A stretch of DNA of 12,955 bases, taken from the NCBI GenBank assembly GCA_903889815.1, contig CAISYX010000401.1, positions 1 to 12,955 on the forward strand. The letters are read 5' to 3'. A program made the position numbers and the translations under genes. The notes under the pieces were generated by a model. That model had not been told where the DNA came from and did no database searches. It worked only from the letters and a program-made list of their open reading frames with translations. Source of the DNA: an uncultured Gammaproteobacteria bacterium (lineage in GTDB: Bacteria; Pseudomonadota; Gammaproteobacteria; Pseudomonadales; Pseudohongiellaceae). Within the stretch, counting starts at the first letter, position 1. Each line of letters starts with the position of its first letter. Of the stretch, positions 6,959-12,955 are shown one piece after another.

Positions 6959-8212
6959 ATGGATCCGTTCCAGTACCGTGACAATGCCTTGTTTGCAGAA
7001 GACATCCCGGTCGCCGATCTTGCCCGGCGTTTCGGGACGCCATGTTACATCTACTCGCGCTCCGCACTGGAGCACAATCTTCTGGCCTATGAAAAAGCGC
7101 TGTCCGGGACGCCTCATCTGACCTGTTTTGCCGTCAAGGCCAACTCCAACCTGGCGGTACTGAACGTGCTGGCGCGCCTTGGCGCAGGCTTTGACATCGT
7201 CTCCGGTGGCGAACTGGAGCGCGTGATCCGCGCCGGTGGCGACCCGGGCAAGGTGATCTTTTCAGGCCTTGGCAAGACTGAAGACGAAATCGCGCGTGCG
7301 CTGACACTGCGCATCTGCTGCTTCAATGTGGAGTCCGAGCCAGAGCTGGACCGCATCAATGCCGTTGCCGCGCGCCTCAACCTGCGTGCGCCGATCTCGC
7401 TGCGGGTGAACCCCGATGTCGATGCGGGCACCCATCCCTACATTTCCACCGGACTGAAGGAAAACAAGTTCGGCATCGCCATTGACACGGCCGTGGACGT
7501 CTACGGGCGTGCCGCGAAGATGAGTCACATTGACATCGTGGGCGTGGACTGCCACATCGGCTCGCAACTGACCACCATCGCACCGTACCTCGACGCGATA
7601 GACAGGGTGTTGTTGCTGGTGGACACGCTGGCCGCACGGGGCATCGCCATTCGTCACTTCGACATGGGTGGCGGATTGGGGGTCTGCTATCGCGACGAGA
7701 AGCCGCCCGCGCCGTCAGAATTCATCCACGCGGTGCTCGAGCGCATCGCCGGACGTGGCCTGAGTCTTTTTCTGGAACCAGGGCGCTCAATCTGCGCGAA
7801 TGCCGGTCTGTTCGTGACGAAGATCGAGTATCTCAAGCACAACGCCCACAAGAATTTTGCTATTGTGGACGGCGCCATGAATGATCTGCTGCGTCCCGCA
7901 CTGTATGGCGCCTGGCAGAATATCGTGGCCGTGCAGGAACATGCGCCGGGGGCTGTGCCGACCCGTGTGTACGATGTGGTAGGTCCTGTCTGCGAGTCCT
8001 CCGACTTCCTGGGCAAGGAACGCTCGCTGGCCATTGCCCAGGGTGACCTGCTGGCCGTGCGCACCGCCGGTGCCTATGGCTTCGTGATGAGCTCGAATTA
8101 CAACACGCGCAATCGTGTCGCAGAGATCATGGTGGAAGGCGACGTGGCTACCGTGGTGCGGCAGCGCGAAACCCTGGAGTATCAGCTGGCCCTGGAGTCA
8201 GTGCTTCCGTAG
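6959..8212 (+). CDS. lysA: Diaminopimelate decarboxylase
   Basis: PLP enzyme that decarboxylates meso-diaminopimelate to L-lysine, the last step of lysine synthesis, in the cytoplasm. 417 residues, normal for the family. An alanine-racemase-like TIM barrel carries the PLP lysine K60 in CFAVKANSN, the HIGSQ motif, GGGLG phosphate contacts, and EPGRSICANAG. The C-terminal beta domain bears the catalytic Cys of CESSDF (about residue 345) and the GAYGFVMSSNYN substrate loop. The ATG at 6959 is chosen because FQYRDNALFAEDIPV is the usual LysA N-terminus and AGGA lies 9 bases upstream; the frame is open further upstream (to 6839), but that part overlaps lptM in another frame. It is in an operon with lptM upstream and dapF downstream. 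Confidence 0.97.
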   Translation: MDPFQYRDNALFAEDIPVADLARRFGTPCYIYSRSALEHNLLAYEKALSGTPHLTCFAVKANSNLAVLNVLARLGAGFDIVSGGELERVIRAGGDPGKVIFSGLGKTEDEIARALTLRICCFNVESEPELDRINAVAARLNLRAPISLRVNPDVDAGTHPYISTGLKENKFGIAIDTAVDVYGRAAKMSHIDIVGVDCHIGSQLTTIAPYLDAIDRVLLLVDTLAARGIAIRHFDMGGGLGVCYRDEKPPAPSEFIHAVLERIAGRGLSLFLEPGRSICANAGLFVTKIEYLKHNAHKNFAIVDGAMNDLLRPALYGAWQNIVAVQEHAPGAVPTRVYDVVGPVCESSDFLGKERSLAIAQGDLLAVRTAGAYGFVMSSNYNTRNRVAEIMVEGDVATVVRQRETLEYQLALESVLP

Positions 8213-8225
8213 GTGCGGGCCTTGC

Positions 8226-8291
8226 TGTGGGAGCGGGCTTGCCCGCGAACCAGACTGGCAATGATTGTTCGCGGGCCAGCCCGCTCCTACA
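8226..8291. repeat. REPIN: inverted pair of Pseudomonas-type REP elements
   Basis: The left REP (8226-8249) begins TGTGGGAGCGGGCTTGCC and ends CGCGAA; the right REP (8268-8291) is its near-perfect reverse complement, starting TTCGCGGGCCAGCCCGC and ending TCCTACA. They are separated by 18 unrelated bases. Each REP contains its own GCGGGC/GCCCGC stem, so both single hairpins and one long hairpin can form. This is the classic REPIN layout, mobilised in trans by RAYT (TnpA-REP) transposases; no such gene is in the window. It fills most of the lysA–dapF gap and ends 16 bases before the dapF start codon. Confidence 0.9.
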
Positions 8292-8307
8292 TGTGAAATG
8301 TGCACAT

Positions 8308-9159
8308 ATGCAGCTACCGTTTACCAAAATGCACGGCCTCGGCAACGACTTCATGGTCATCGACCTGATTTCGAATCCCGTCGTGCTGACCAGCACCCAG
8401 ATCCGTCGCCTGGCCGACCGCCATTCCGGCATCGGCTTCGACCAGTTGTTGCTGATCGAAGCCCCGACGCGACCCGACGTGGAATTCAATTACCGCATCT
8501 TCAACGCGGATGGCAATGAAGTGGAGCACTGTGGCAATGGTGCGCGCTGCTTCGCCCGCTTCGTGCTCGACAAAGGCCTGACTGCTCACCGGGAGATGCG
8601 CGTGCAGACCATGCGCGGCGTGATCGTGCTGAGCGTGGGCGATGATGGTTTTGTGACCGTCGACATGGGCACCCCCGATTTCACTCCCGCCGCCTTGCCC
8701 TTTGTGGCAGATCAGGCACCGGTCTATCAGCGCACGCTGACTGTCGAGGGTCAGCCGCTGAGCGTCACTTTCCACGCCGTGTCGGTGGGCAATCCCCATG
8801 CGGTGATCGTGGTGGACGATGTCGCTGCCAGCCCGGTACGCGCGATCGGCACCGCGCTGGGCAGTCACCCGGATTTTCCCCGGGGCGTGAATGTCGGCTT
8901 CATGCAGATTCTTGACCGCAGCCGCATCCGCCTGCGGGTGTTCGAGCGTGGCGCGGGCGAGACGCAAGCCTGCGGCACCGGCGCGTGCGCCGCCGTGGTA
9001 TGCGGTCGGGCGGCAGGACTGCTGGATGCCGACGTGCTGGCCCACCTGACCGGCGGCGACCTGCGCCTGAGCTGGGCCGCAGCAGGCCAGCCTGTGATCA
9101 TGCGTGGCACGGCCGCCAGCGTGTTCGAAGGCAGCATCGATCCTGAGCAGTTTTCGTGA
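8308..9159 (+). CDS. dapF: Diaminopimelate epimerase
   Basis: Cofactor-independent epimerase that converts LL- to meso-diaminopimelate, supplying both LysA and peptidoglycan synthesis in the cytoplasm. 283 residues, close to the usual length of about 275. The N-terminal FTKMHGLGNDF is diagnostic. The two catalytic cysteines are C75 in HCGNGARC and C222 in ACGTGACA, each at the tip of one pseudo-symmetric half; GNPHAV and GVNVGF motifs are also present. The ATG at 8308 fits the family N-terminus. The frame is open further upstream through the REPIN (to a GTG at 8227), but those residues would be REP-encoded and are not conserved. No clear Shine-Dalgarno precedes the ATG. It lies downstream of lysA and upstream of the DUF484 gene. 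Confidence 0.97.
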   Translation: MQLPFTKMHGLGNDFMVIDLISNPVVLTSTQIRRLADRHSGIGFDQLLLIEAPTRPDVEFNYRIFNADGNEVEHCGNGARCFARFVLDKGLTAHREMRVQTMRGVIVLSVGDDGFVTVDMGTPDFTPAALPFVADQAPVYQRTLTVEGQPLSVTFHAVSVGNPHAVIVVDDVAASPVRAIGTALGSHPDFPRGVNVGFMQILDRSRIRLRVFERGAGETQACGTGACAAVVCGRAAGLLDADVLAHLTGGDLRLSWAAAGQPVIMRGTAASVFEGSIDPEQFS

Positions 9160-9195
9160 AGCATTCCCCTTTCAATCCGTGAGTGAAGACAGCGT

Positions 9196-9897
9196 ATGAG
9201 CGAGACCTCTCCACAGCACAACAATGACAAGAACAGCCCGCTGAGCGCCGATCAGGTGGCCAGTTACCTGAAGCAACACCCCGACTTCTTCATCAACCGG
9301 GATTCCCTGCTGGCCGGGATCACCCTGCCCCACGAAAGCGGCCAGGCCATCTCGCTGCTGGAACGCCAGGTAAAGATACTGCGCGAGCGCAGCATCGAGT
9401 CGCGCCACACGCTCAATCAGCTGCTGGAGACCGCCAAGTACAATGATCAGCTCTTCAATGTCACCCGCGCGCTGATTCTGGCGCTGCTGATGGAAGACGA
9501 AGTGGCGCAGATTGCCAGCGCCACCGAAGCCAATCTGTGCACCCAGCCCGGCATCGACGCCTGCAGCGTGATCCTGTTCCAGGCCGATCATCTGCGCAAT
9601 GTCGAGCACACCCGCCTCGAGTCCGCCGAATTCCTGCAGGAAAACTTCCCGACGCTGCTGCGCGACCGCCGCACGCTGTGCAAGGCGGTCAGCAAGGACA
9701 CTGCGGCGTTCCTGTTCCCGCACCGCTCGTCCAGCATCCGCTCCGTGGCCCTGTGCCCGATCGGCCGCGAACGCATGCTGGGCGTGCTCGCCATCGGCAA
9801 CAAGTCCCAGGACTATTTCAACGAAGACCTCGACACGCTGTTCCTGGACTTCATTGGAGAAGTGCTGGAGTCGATCATCATCCGCAAGGTCAGCTGA
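9196..9897 (+). CDS. DUF484 family protein (GAF-like)
   Basis: 233-residue cytoplasmic protein of the DUF484 family. After a polar N-terminus comes the family-typical LSADQVASYLKQHPDFF (16-32), a helical segment with LLERQVKILRER, then a GAF-like alpha/beta domain from about residue 75 to the end (…GVLAIGNKSQDYF…LDFIGEVLESIIIRKV). I know of no established function. In pseudomonads the gene lies between dapF and xerC; here dapF precedes it by 36 bases but no xerC follows. The ATG at 9196 has GAAG about 7 bases upstream. Probably co-transcribed with dapF. Confidence 0.9.
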   Translation: MSETSPQHNNDKNSPLSADQVASYLKQHPDFFINRDSLLAGITLPHESGQAISLLERQVKILRERSIESRHTLNQLLETAKYNDQLFNVTRALILALLMEDEVAQIASATEANLCTQPGIDACSVILFQADHLRNVEHTRLESAEFLQENFPTLLRDRRTLCKAVSKDTAAFLFPHRSSSIRSVALCPIGRERMLGVLAIGNKSQDYFNEDLDTLFLDFIGEVLESIIIRKVS

Positions 9898-9906
9898 GCG
9901 ATCGCG

Positions 9907-10698
9907 ATGGAATCACGCCTGACGCCCTATCACGCCAGTCCGCTCATCGAGTGCCGCGCCGCCCTGGTGTTCGCGCCGCACCCCGATGACGAGTCGCTGG
10001 GCTGTGGCGGGCTGACGCTGGCGCTGGCGCAGCGGGGCATACCCGTGCAGGCCGTGCTGCTGACCTCTGGCGATTACGGCGAACACGGCAAGGCCGGCGC
10101 CGGCGTGCGCGAGGCCGAGACTCTGGCTGCCGCAAAGGTGCTGGGCCTCACGCAAGTGCACTTCTGGCGCGAACCCGACCGCGGCGTGGTGTGCGACGAG
10201 CGCACGCTGGCGGCCGCAAGGCAGGCCATACTGACGGCCGGTGCGGATCTGGTACTGACACCCTCGATCCACGAGATTCATCCCGATCACCGTGCCACGG
10301 CCTGGATCGCCATAGAGGCCACCCGGCGCCTTGTGGAAGAAGGACACGCCCTGCACGTGGCGATGTACGAAGTCGGCGCTCCTCTGCAACGGGTCGACGT
10401 GCTGGTGGACATCACGGCTCACGAAGCCGGCAAGCGCGCGGCCATTGCCTGCTACCCCTCGCAGCTGGGCATCCAGCCTTACGATGAACTGATCTTCGCA
10501 CTGAACCGCTACCGCACCTACACGCTGCCGGCGCAGGTGCGCTATGCCGAGGCGTATTGTGTGCTGACACCTGAGTTGCTGTGCCAGCCCGAACTGCTTA
10601 GCGAACATGAACTGCGACGCCAGGAGCGTCTTGCCCTTACGAGTGTGCCAACGCCACCCGCTTACTTCCACGGTAAAAAAAAAGACTCTCCGCAATGA
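9907..10698 (+). CDS. PIG-L/LmbE family N-acetyl-glycan deacetylase
   Basis: 263-residue zinc hydrolase of the PIG-L/LmbE superfamily, whose members remove N-acetyl groups from GlcNAc-type sugars and lipid-linked or nucleotide-linked intermediates. The metal motif APHPDDE gives H25 and D28 as Zn ligands with D27 as catalytic base, and HPDH (125-128) supplies the third ligand H128; all are intact. It is soluble, with no signal peptide. It starts 9 bases after the DUF484 stop with no strong Shine-Dalgarno. Its stop overlaps the glycosyltransferase start (ATGA at 10695-10698), so the pair probably modifies one surface glycan. Oddly, codons 257-259 are an uninterrupted A9 run right before the end, where a -1 slip would join it in frame to the glycosyltransferase. 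The substrate is unknown. Confidence 0.88.
   Translation: MESRLTPYHASPLIECRAALVFAPHPDDESLGCGGLTLALAQRGIPVQAVLLTSGDYGEHGKAGAGVREAETLAAAKVLGLTQVHFWREPDRGVVCDERTLAAARQAILTAGADLVLTPSIHEIHPDHRATAWIAIEATRRLVEEGHALHVAMYEVGAPLQRVDVLVDITAHEAGKRAAIACYPSQLGIQPYDELIFALNRYRTYTLPAQVRYAEAYCVLTPELLCQPELLSEHELRRQERLALTSVPTPPAYFHGKKKDSPQ
10675..10683 (+). promoter_or_regulatory. A9 homopolymer, candidate slippage/frameshift site
   Basis: Nine consecutive A encode Lys257-259 of the deacetylase, ending 11 bases before the glycosyltransferase ATG. It contains the slippery heptamer A-AAA-AAA in the zero frame. The -1 frame from the tract to that ATG reads AGA CTC TCC GCA ATG with no stop. The run and frame relation are seen; actual slippage is inference. 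Confidence 0.4.
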
Positions 10699-12955
10699 CC
10701 CAGCGCCCCTCTGACGTGCTTTCTCAATCTGCCTCCGGAACGCCCGGTCTCGTGTCCATCCTGTGCCGCAGCATGAACCGGCCCGAGCTGGGGCAAGCCC
10801 TGCGTTCGGTAGAGCAGCAGACGTATCCGCACATCGAAATCGTGCTGGTGGACGCCTCGGGAAAAGGCGTGAGTGTCTGGCGCGAGATGGGGCTGCAGAC
10901 CCCGGTGCGGGAAGTCAGCGGGCAGTCGCCCTGGAACCGGCCCGCCGCCGCCAATGCCGCGCTGGCAGCAGCGCAGGGCGAATACCTGATGTTTCTGGAC
11001 GAGGACGACTGGATTGCCCCGGAGCACGTGCAGACCCTCGTCGAGTGCCTGCAGGCGGATGCCGCGCTTGGCGTGGCCTACAGCAGCACACAGAACACCG
11101 CGCCCGATGGCACGCTGCTGGACGCGACGCTGCGGATCGCGTTCGACCCGGCCCGTCTGCGCCGCGACAATTTCATTCCGATCCACTCGGCCCTGTTCCG
11201 ACACATGCTGGTGCAGGCGGGTTGCCGCTTCGACACCACCCTCGACATCTTCGAGGACTGGGACTTCTGGCTGCAGTGCGCAGCGCTCGCTCCTTTCCGG
11301 CACATCGATGTGATCAGTGCGTTTTACCGCCAGGGCGGCGAGTCCAACACGGCATCGCAGGACCCGCGCACCCGCTATCTGCCCGAGCACCCCATCGCCC
11401 GCGCGCGCGCCCGCGTCTTCGACAAGTGGCGGGCACGCTGGAACGGCGAGCAGCTGAATGCAACCCTGGGCAGCCTGGACGAAACGGCGCTGGTGGCTCA
11501 ACTGCACGGCGACATCACCCGCCTGAACAATGATGTGGTGGCGGTGCACGAGCAGTCCCGCGCCATGGGGGTGGAGCTCGCGACACTGCACGAGGCAGCG
11601 CAGCGCCAAAACACCGAATTGCGTGAACTGCACGAGGCAGCGCAGCGCCAAAACACCGAATTGCGCGAACTGCACCAGCAGATCAACAAGCTGGGCCAGC
11701 ACCTGAACAAGCGCAACGCCGAGCTGGATGGCGCGCGCGGGCAGGTGGCGCAGCTGTCGGCCGATCTGCACATGCTGCTGAACTCCTCGTCGTGGAAAGT
11801 GACCAGGCCACTGCGCTGGGCGCGCAGAAAGGTGGATGTGGTGAGGGCGAAGGTGCGGGGACTTGTTCGCGGGCAGGGCCCGCTCCCACAACAGGGCAGA
11901 CTCCCGGAACAGGGCCCGCTCCCACAACAAGAGGGCACGCTCCTACAACAGGGCCAGTTCCACCAGCAGGAACCGCAGCCCCAGGGCCCCGTCATCACGG
12001 GTTCGGAGCTCATTCACTGCAATCTCGACATCCCCAGTGCCACGCAGAATGAGTTCCCCGAGCTGATCAGCCTGCAGGGCTGGTGCTGCGCCCCCGCCGG
12101 CATTGCGCAGATAGAGGCGAAGATCGACGGCATTCTGCACGCCAGCTTCGCCACGGGCGTCAGCCGGCCAGACATCGCCGAAGTGTTCAAGGACATTCCG
12201 GATGCCTTCTCGGCGGGTTTCTATCAAGAGATAGCGCTGCCCGATCTGCCGGCGGGCGCGCACCAGCTGGAACTGGTCTTCACCGACAAGGCCGGCCATG
12301 TCCGCACGCTGAGCCGCGGGTTCGTGCTGTTCAAGAACGATGACCTGTACAACACCTGGTACTGGCGCAACTCGCCGGACGACGCCGAAGTGTCTGCCAT
12401 GCGCACGCTGGCCGGCACATTGTCGAACCCCGCACGCTTTCATCTGCTGGTGGAGGGCAATGGCGATACCGACGCCCTGTTCGCCACGCTGAACAGCCTG
12501 GCCGGGCAGTCCTGGCCCTTCCTCGACCTGCAGGTCGTGGCGACAGCCACGCCGGAACTGGAACAATTCGTTGCGAAAGCACTGCCCCGCACGGCGACTG
12601 TGCGCTGGTCTGCAGCGATGAGCTCGGCACTGCAGGACATGAGCACCACGCCTGGCTGGAGCGTGTTCCTGCGCGCGGGTGAGACGCTGGCTCCTCATGC
12701 GCTGAGTGAGATGGGACGCGCTGCGCTGACAGCCGACACGCAGCTGATCTACAGCGACCACGACGAGGTGAATGCCACCGGCACGCATCTGCAGCCCTGC
12801 TTCACACCGCAGTGGGCGCCAGAGCACCTGTATTCCAGTAACTACATCGGCGGCGTGTTTGCGCTGCGCAATGACCTGCTGCAGAAGTGGACGGCGCGCG
12901 AATGCAGCAGCCCTGCCTGGCGCTATGCCTGCCTGCTGGATGCCAGCCTCGGCAT
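10695..12955 (+). CDS. Multidomain family 2 glycosyltransferase with coiled coil and REP-encoded linker (partial at 3' end)
   Basis: Open for 753 complete codons to the window edge; the longest gene here. Domains: GT2 fold at about 18-220 (LVSILCRSMNRPELGQALRSV, nucleotide-binding VDAS at 52-55, metal-binding D102-E-D104-D, and EDWDFW at 187-192 as likely acceptor/base region); coiled coil at about 255-365 containing two near-identical 14-residue repeats (298-325); SSSWKVTRPLRWARRKV (364-380), a motif common after such coiled coils; Gln/Pro linker 394-430 of Q-G-x-L-P-Q hexapeptides; beta-sandwich at about 431-545 with GW…RPDIA…SAGF; and a second GT2-like domain from about 580 (YSDHDEV at 686-692, APEHLYSSNYIGG at 708-720). 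It probably builds a polysaccharide such as O-antigen or capsule. The start overlaps the deacetylase stop with no Shine-Dalgarno. The acceptor and sugar are unknown. Confidence 0.85.
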   Translation, partial: MTQRPSDVLSQSASGTPGLVSILCRSMNRPELGQALRSVEQQTYPHIEIVLVDASGKGVSVWREMGLQTPVREVSGQSPWNRPAAANAALAAAQGEYLMFLDEDDWIAPEHVQTLVECLQADAALGVAYSSTQNTAPDGTLLDATLRIAFDPARLRRDNFIPIHSALFRHMLVQAGCRFDTTLDIFEDWDFWLQCAALAPFRHIDVISAFYRQGGESNTASQDPRTRYLPEHPIARARARVFDKWRARWNGEQLNATLGSLDETALVAQLHGDITRLNNDVVAVHEQSRAMGVELATLHEAAQRQNTELRELHEAAQRQNTELRELHQQINKLGQHLNKRNAELDGARGQVAQLSADLHMLLNSSSWKVTRPLRWARRKVDVVRAKVRGLVRGQGPLPQQGRLPEQGPLPQQEGTLLQQGQFHQQEPQPQGPVITGSELIHCNLDIPSATQNEFPELISLQGWCCAPAGIAQIEAKIDGILHASFATGVSRPDIAEVFKDIPDAFSAGFYQEIALPDLPAGAHQLELVFTDKAGHVRTLSRGFVLFKNDDLYNTWYWRNSPDDAEVSAMRTLAGTLSNPARFHLLVEGNGDTDALFATLNSLAGQSWPFLDLQVVATATPELEQFVAKALPRTATVRWSAAMSSALQDMSTTPGWSVFLRAGETLAPHALSEMGRAALTADTQLIYSDHDEVNATGTHLQPCFTPQWAPEHLYSSNYIGGVFALRNDLLQKWTARECSSPAWRYACLLDASLG
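11586..11669 (+). repeat. Two tandem 42-bp repeats within the coiled coil
   Basis: Units 11586-11627 and 11628-11669 differ at only one base (T/C in the third position of an Arg codon). Both encode the 14 residues LHEAAQRQNTELRE, two heptads, so the duplication lengthens the coiled coil without breaking frame. The near-identity suggests a recent event. Confidence 0.95.
11866..11966 (+). repeat. In-frame REP-derived tandem repeat inside the glycosyltransferase
   Basis: Bases 11866-11890 closely match the right REP of the REPIN at 8268-8291 (TTCGCGGGC … CCCGCTCC(C/T)ACA). From 11874 a unit beginning CAGGGCCCGCTCCCACAA recurs with an 18-base period: starts at 11874, 11892, 11910, 11928 (this one 21 bases) and 11949. 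The copies at 11874-11893 and 11910-11929 are identical over 20 bases; the others are degenerate. Translation gives QGPLPQ, QGRLPE, QGPLPQ, QEGTLLQ, QGQFHQ. It forms the linker between the coiled coil and the beta-sandwich. Confidence 0.88.

Noticed and set aside
8298..8307. Palindrome ATGTGCACAT directly before the dapF ATG, considered as an operator or CRP-like half site
   Set aside because: It is only 10 bp, does not show the two spaced TGTGA half sites of a CRP site, and sits where the ribosome must bind; most likely chance.
8227..8307. N-terminal extension of DapF from a GTG at 8227
   Set aside because: The extra 27 codons are encoded by the REPIN and precede the universally conserved DapF N-terminus.
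10763..11533. 256-codon plus-strand open frame
   Set aside because: Out-of-frame reading inside the glycosyltransferase. The frame starting at 10695 carries the GT2 motifs and stays open to the window edge.
10662..11930. 422-codon minus-strand open frame
   Set aside because: Antisense to the multidomain glycosyltransferase, which has recognisable GT2 motifs. Its LLWERAL-type start is merely the reverse reading of the REP-derived array.
11866..11966. CRISPR-like array
   Set aside because: Units are directly tandem with an 18-bp period and no unique spacers, and they maintain a reading frame.

Overview
The window looks like a chromosomal segment from a GC-rich gammaproteobacterium. The best evidence is the run lptM–lysA–dapF–DUF484, a core gammaproteobacterial arrangement, together with a YheS-type ABC-F protein and Pseudomonas-style REP/REPIN palindromes built on the core GAGCGGGC. 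I cannot name a genus. The xerC that normally follows DUF484 in pseudomonads is absent, and surface-glycan genes take its place.

Layout from left to right. (1) Bases 1-671, minus strand: the N-terminal third of yheS, cut by the window edge. (2) Bases 829-2895, plus strand: a divergently transcribed two-component operon (OmpR-type regulator, then HAMP histidine kinase) with a plausible sigma-70 promoter at 773-801. (3) Bases 2964-6639, minus strand, convergent with the kinase: a compact three-gene Gld-type ABC operon (ATPase, GldF-like permease, GldG-like auxiliary membrane protein), read from 6639 down to 2964. (4) Bases 6801-9897, plus strand: a 39-residue LptM-like lipoprotein with a TATAAT box upstream, then lysA, dapF and a DUF484 gene. 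LysA and DapF act in the lysine/meso-diaminopimelate pathway, which feeds peptidoglycan. A textbook 66-bp REPIN lies between lysA and dapF. (5) Bases 9907-12955, plus strand: a PIG-L/LmbE-type deacetylase whose stop codon overlaps (ATGA) the start of a very large multidomain glycosyltransferase. The glycosyltransferase runs open for 753 codons to the window edge and is the longest gene here.

Two signals are the most worth a second look. First, the deacetylase ends in a nine-A tract. A -1 shift on it would read straight into the glycosyltransferase frame with no stop, giving a PIG-L–glycosyltransferase fusion, and the glycosyltransferase has no Shine-Dalgarno of its own. Second, the glycosyltransferase carries, inside its coding sequence, an 18-bp tandem array whose units match one arm of a REP element. 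It is translated as a Q-G-x-L-P-Q hexapeptide linker between a coiled coil and a beta-sandwich domain. With the intact REPIN (8226-8291) and what looks like a collapsed one (2911-2930), the window shows one palindromic family in three states.

I saw no tRNA, rRNA, CRISPR array, insertion sequence or integrase gene. Most other long open frames are antisense or out-of-frame shadows of these genes.
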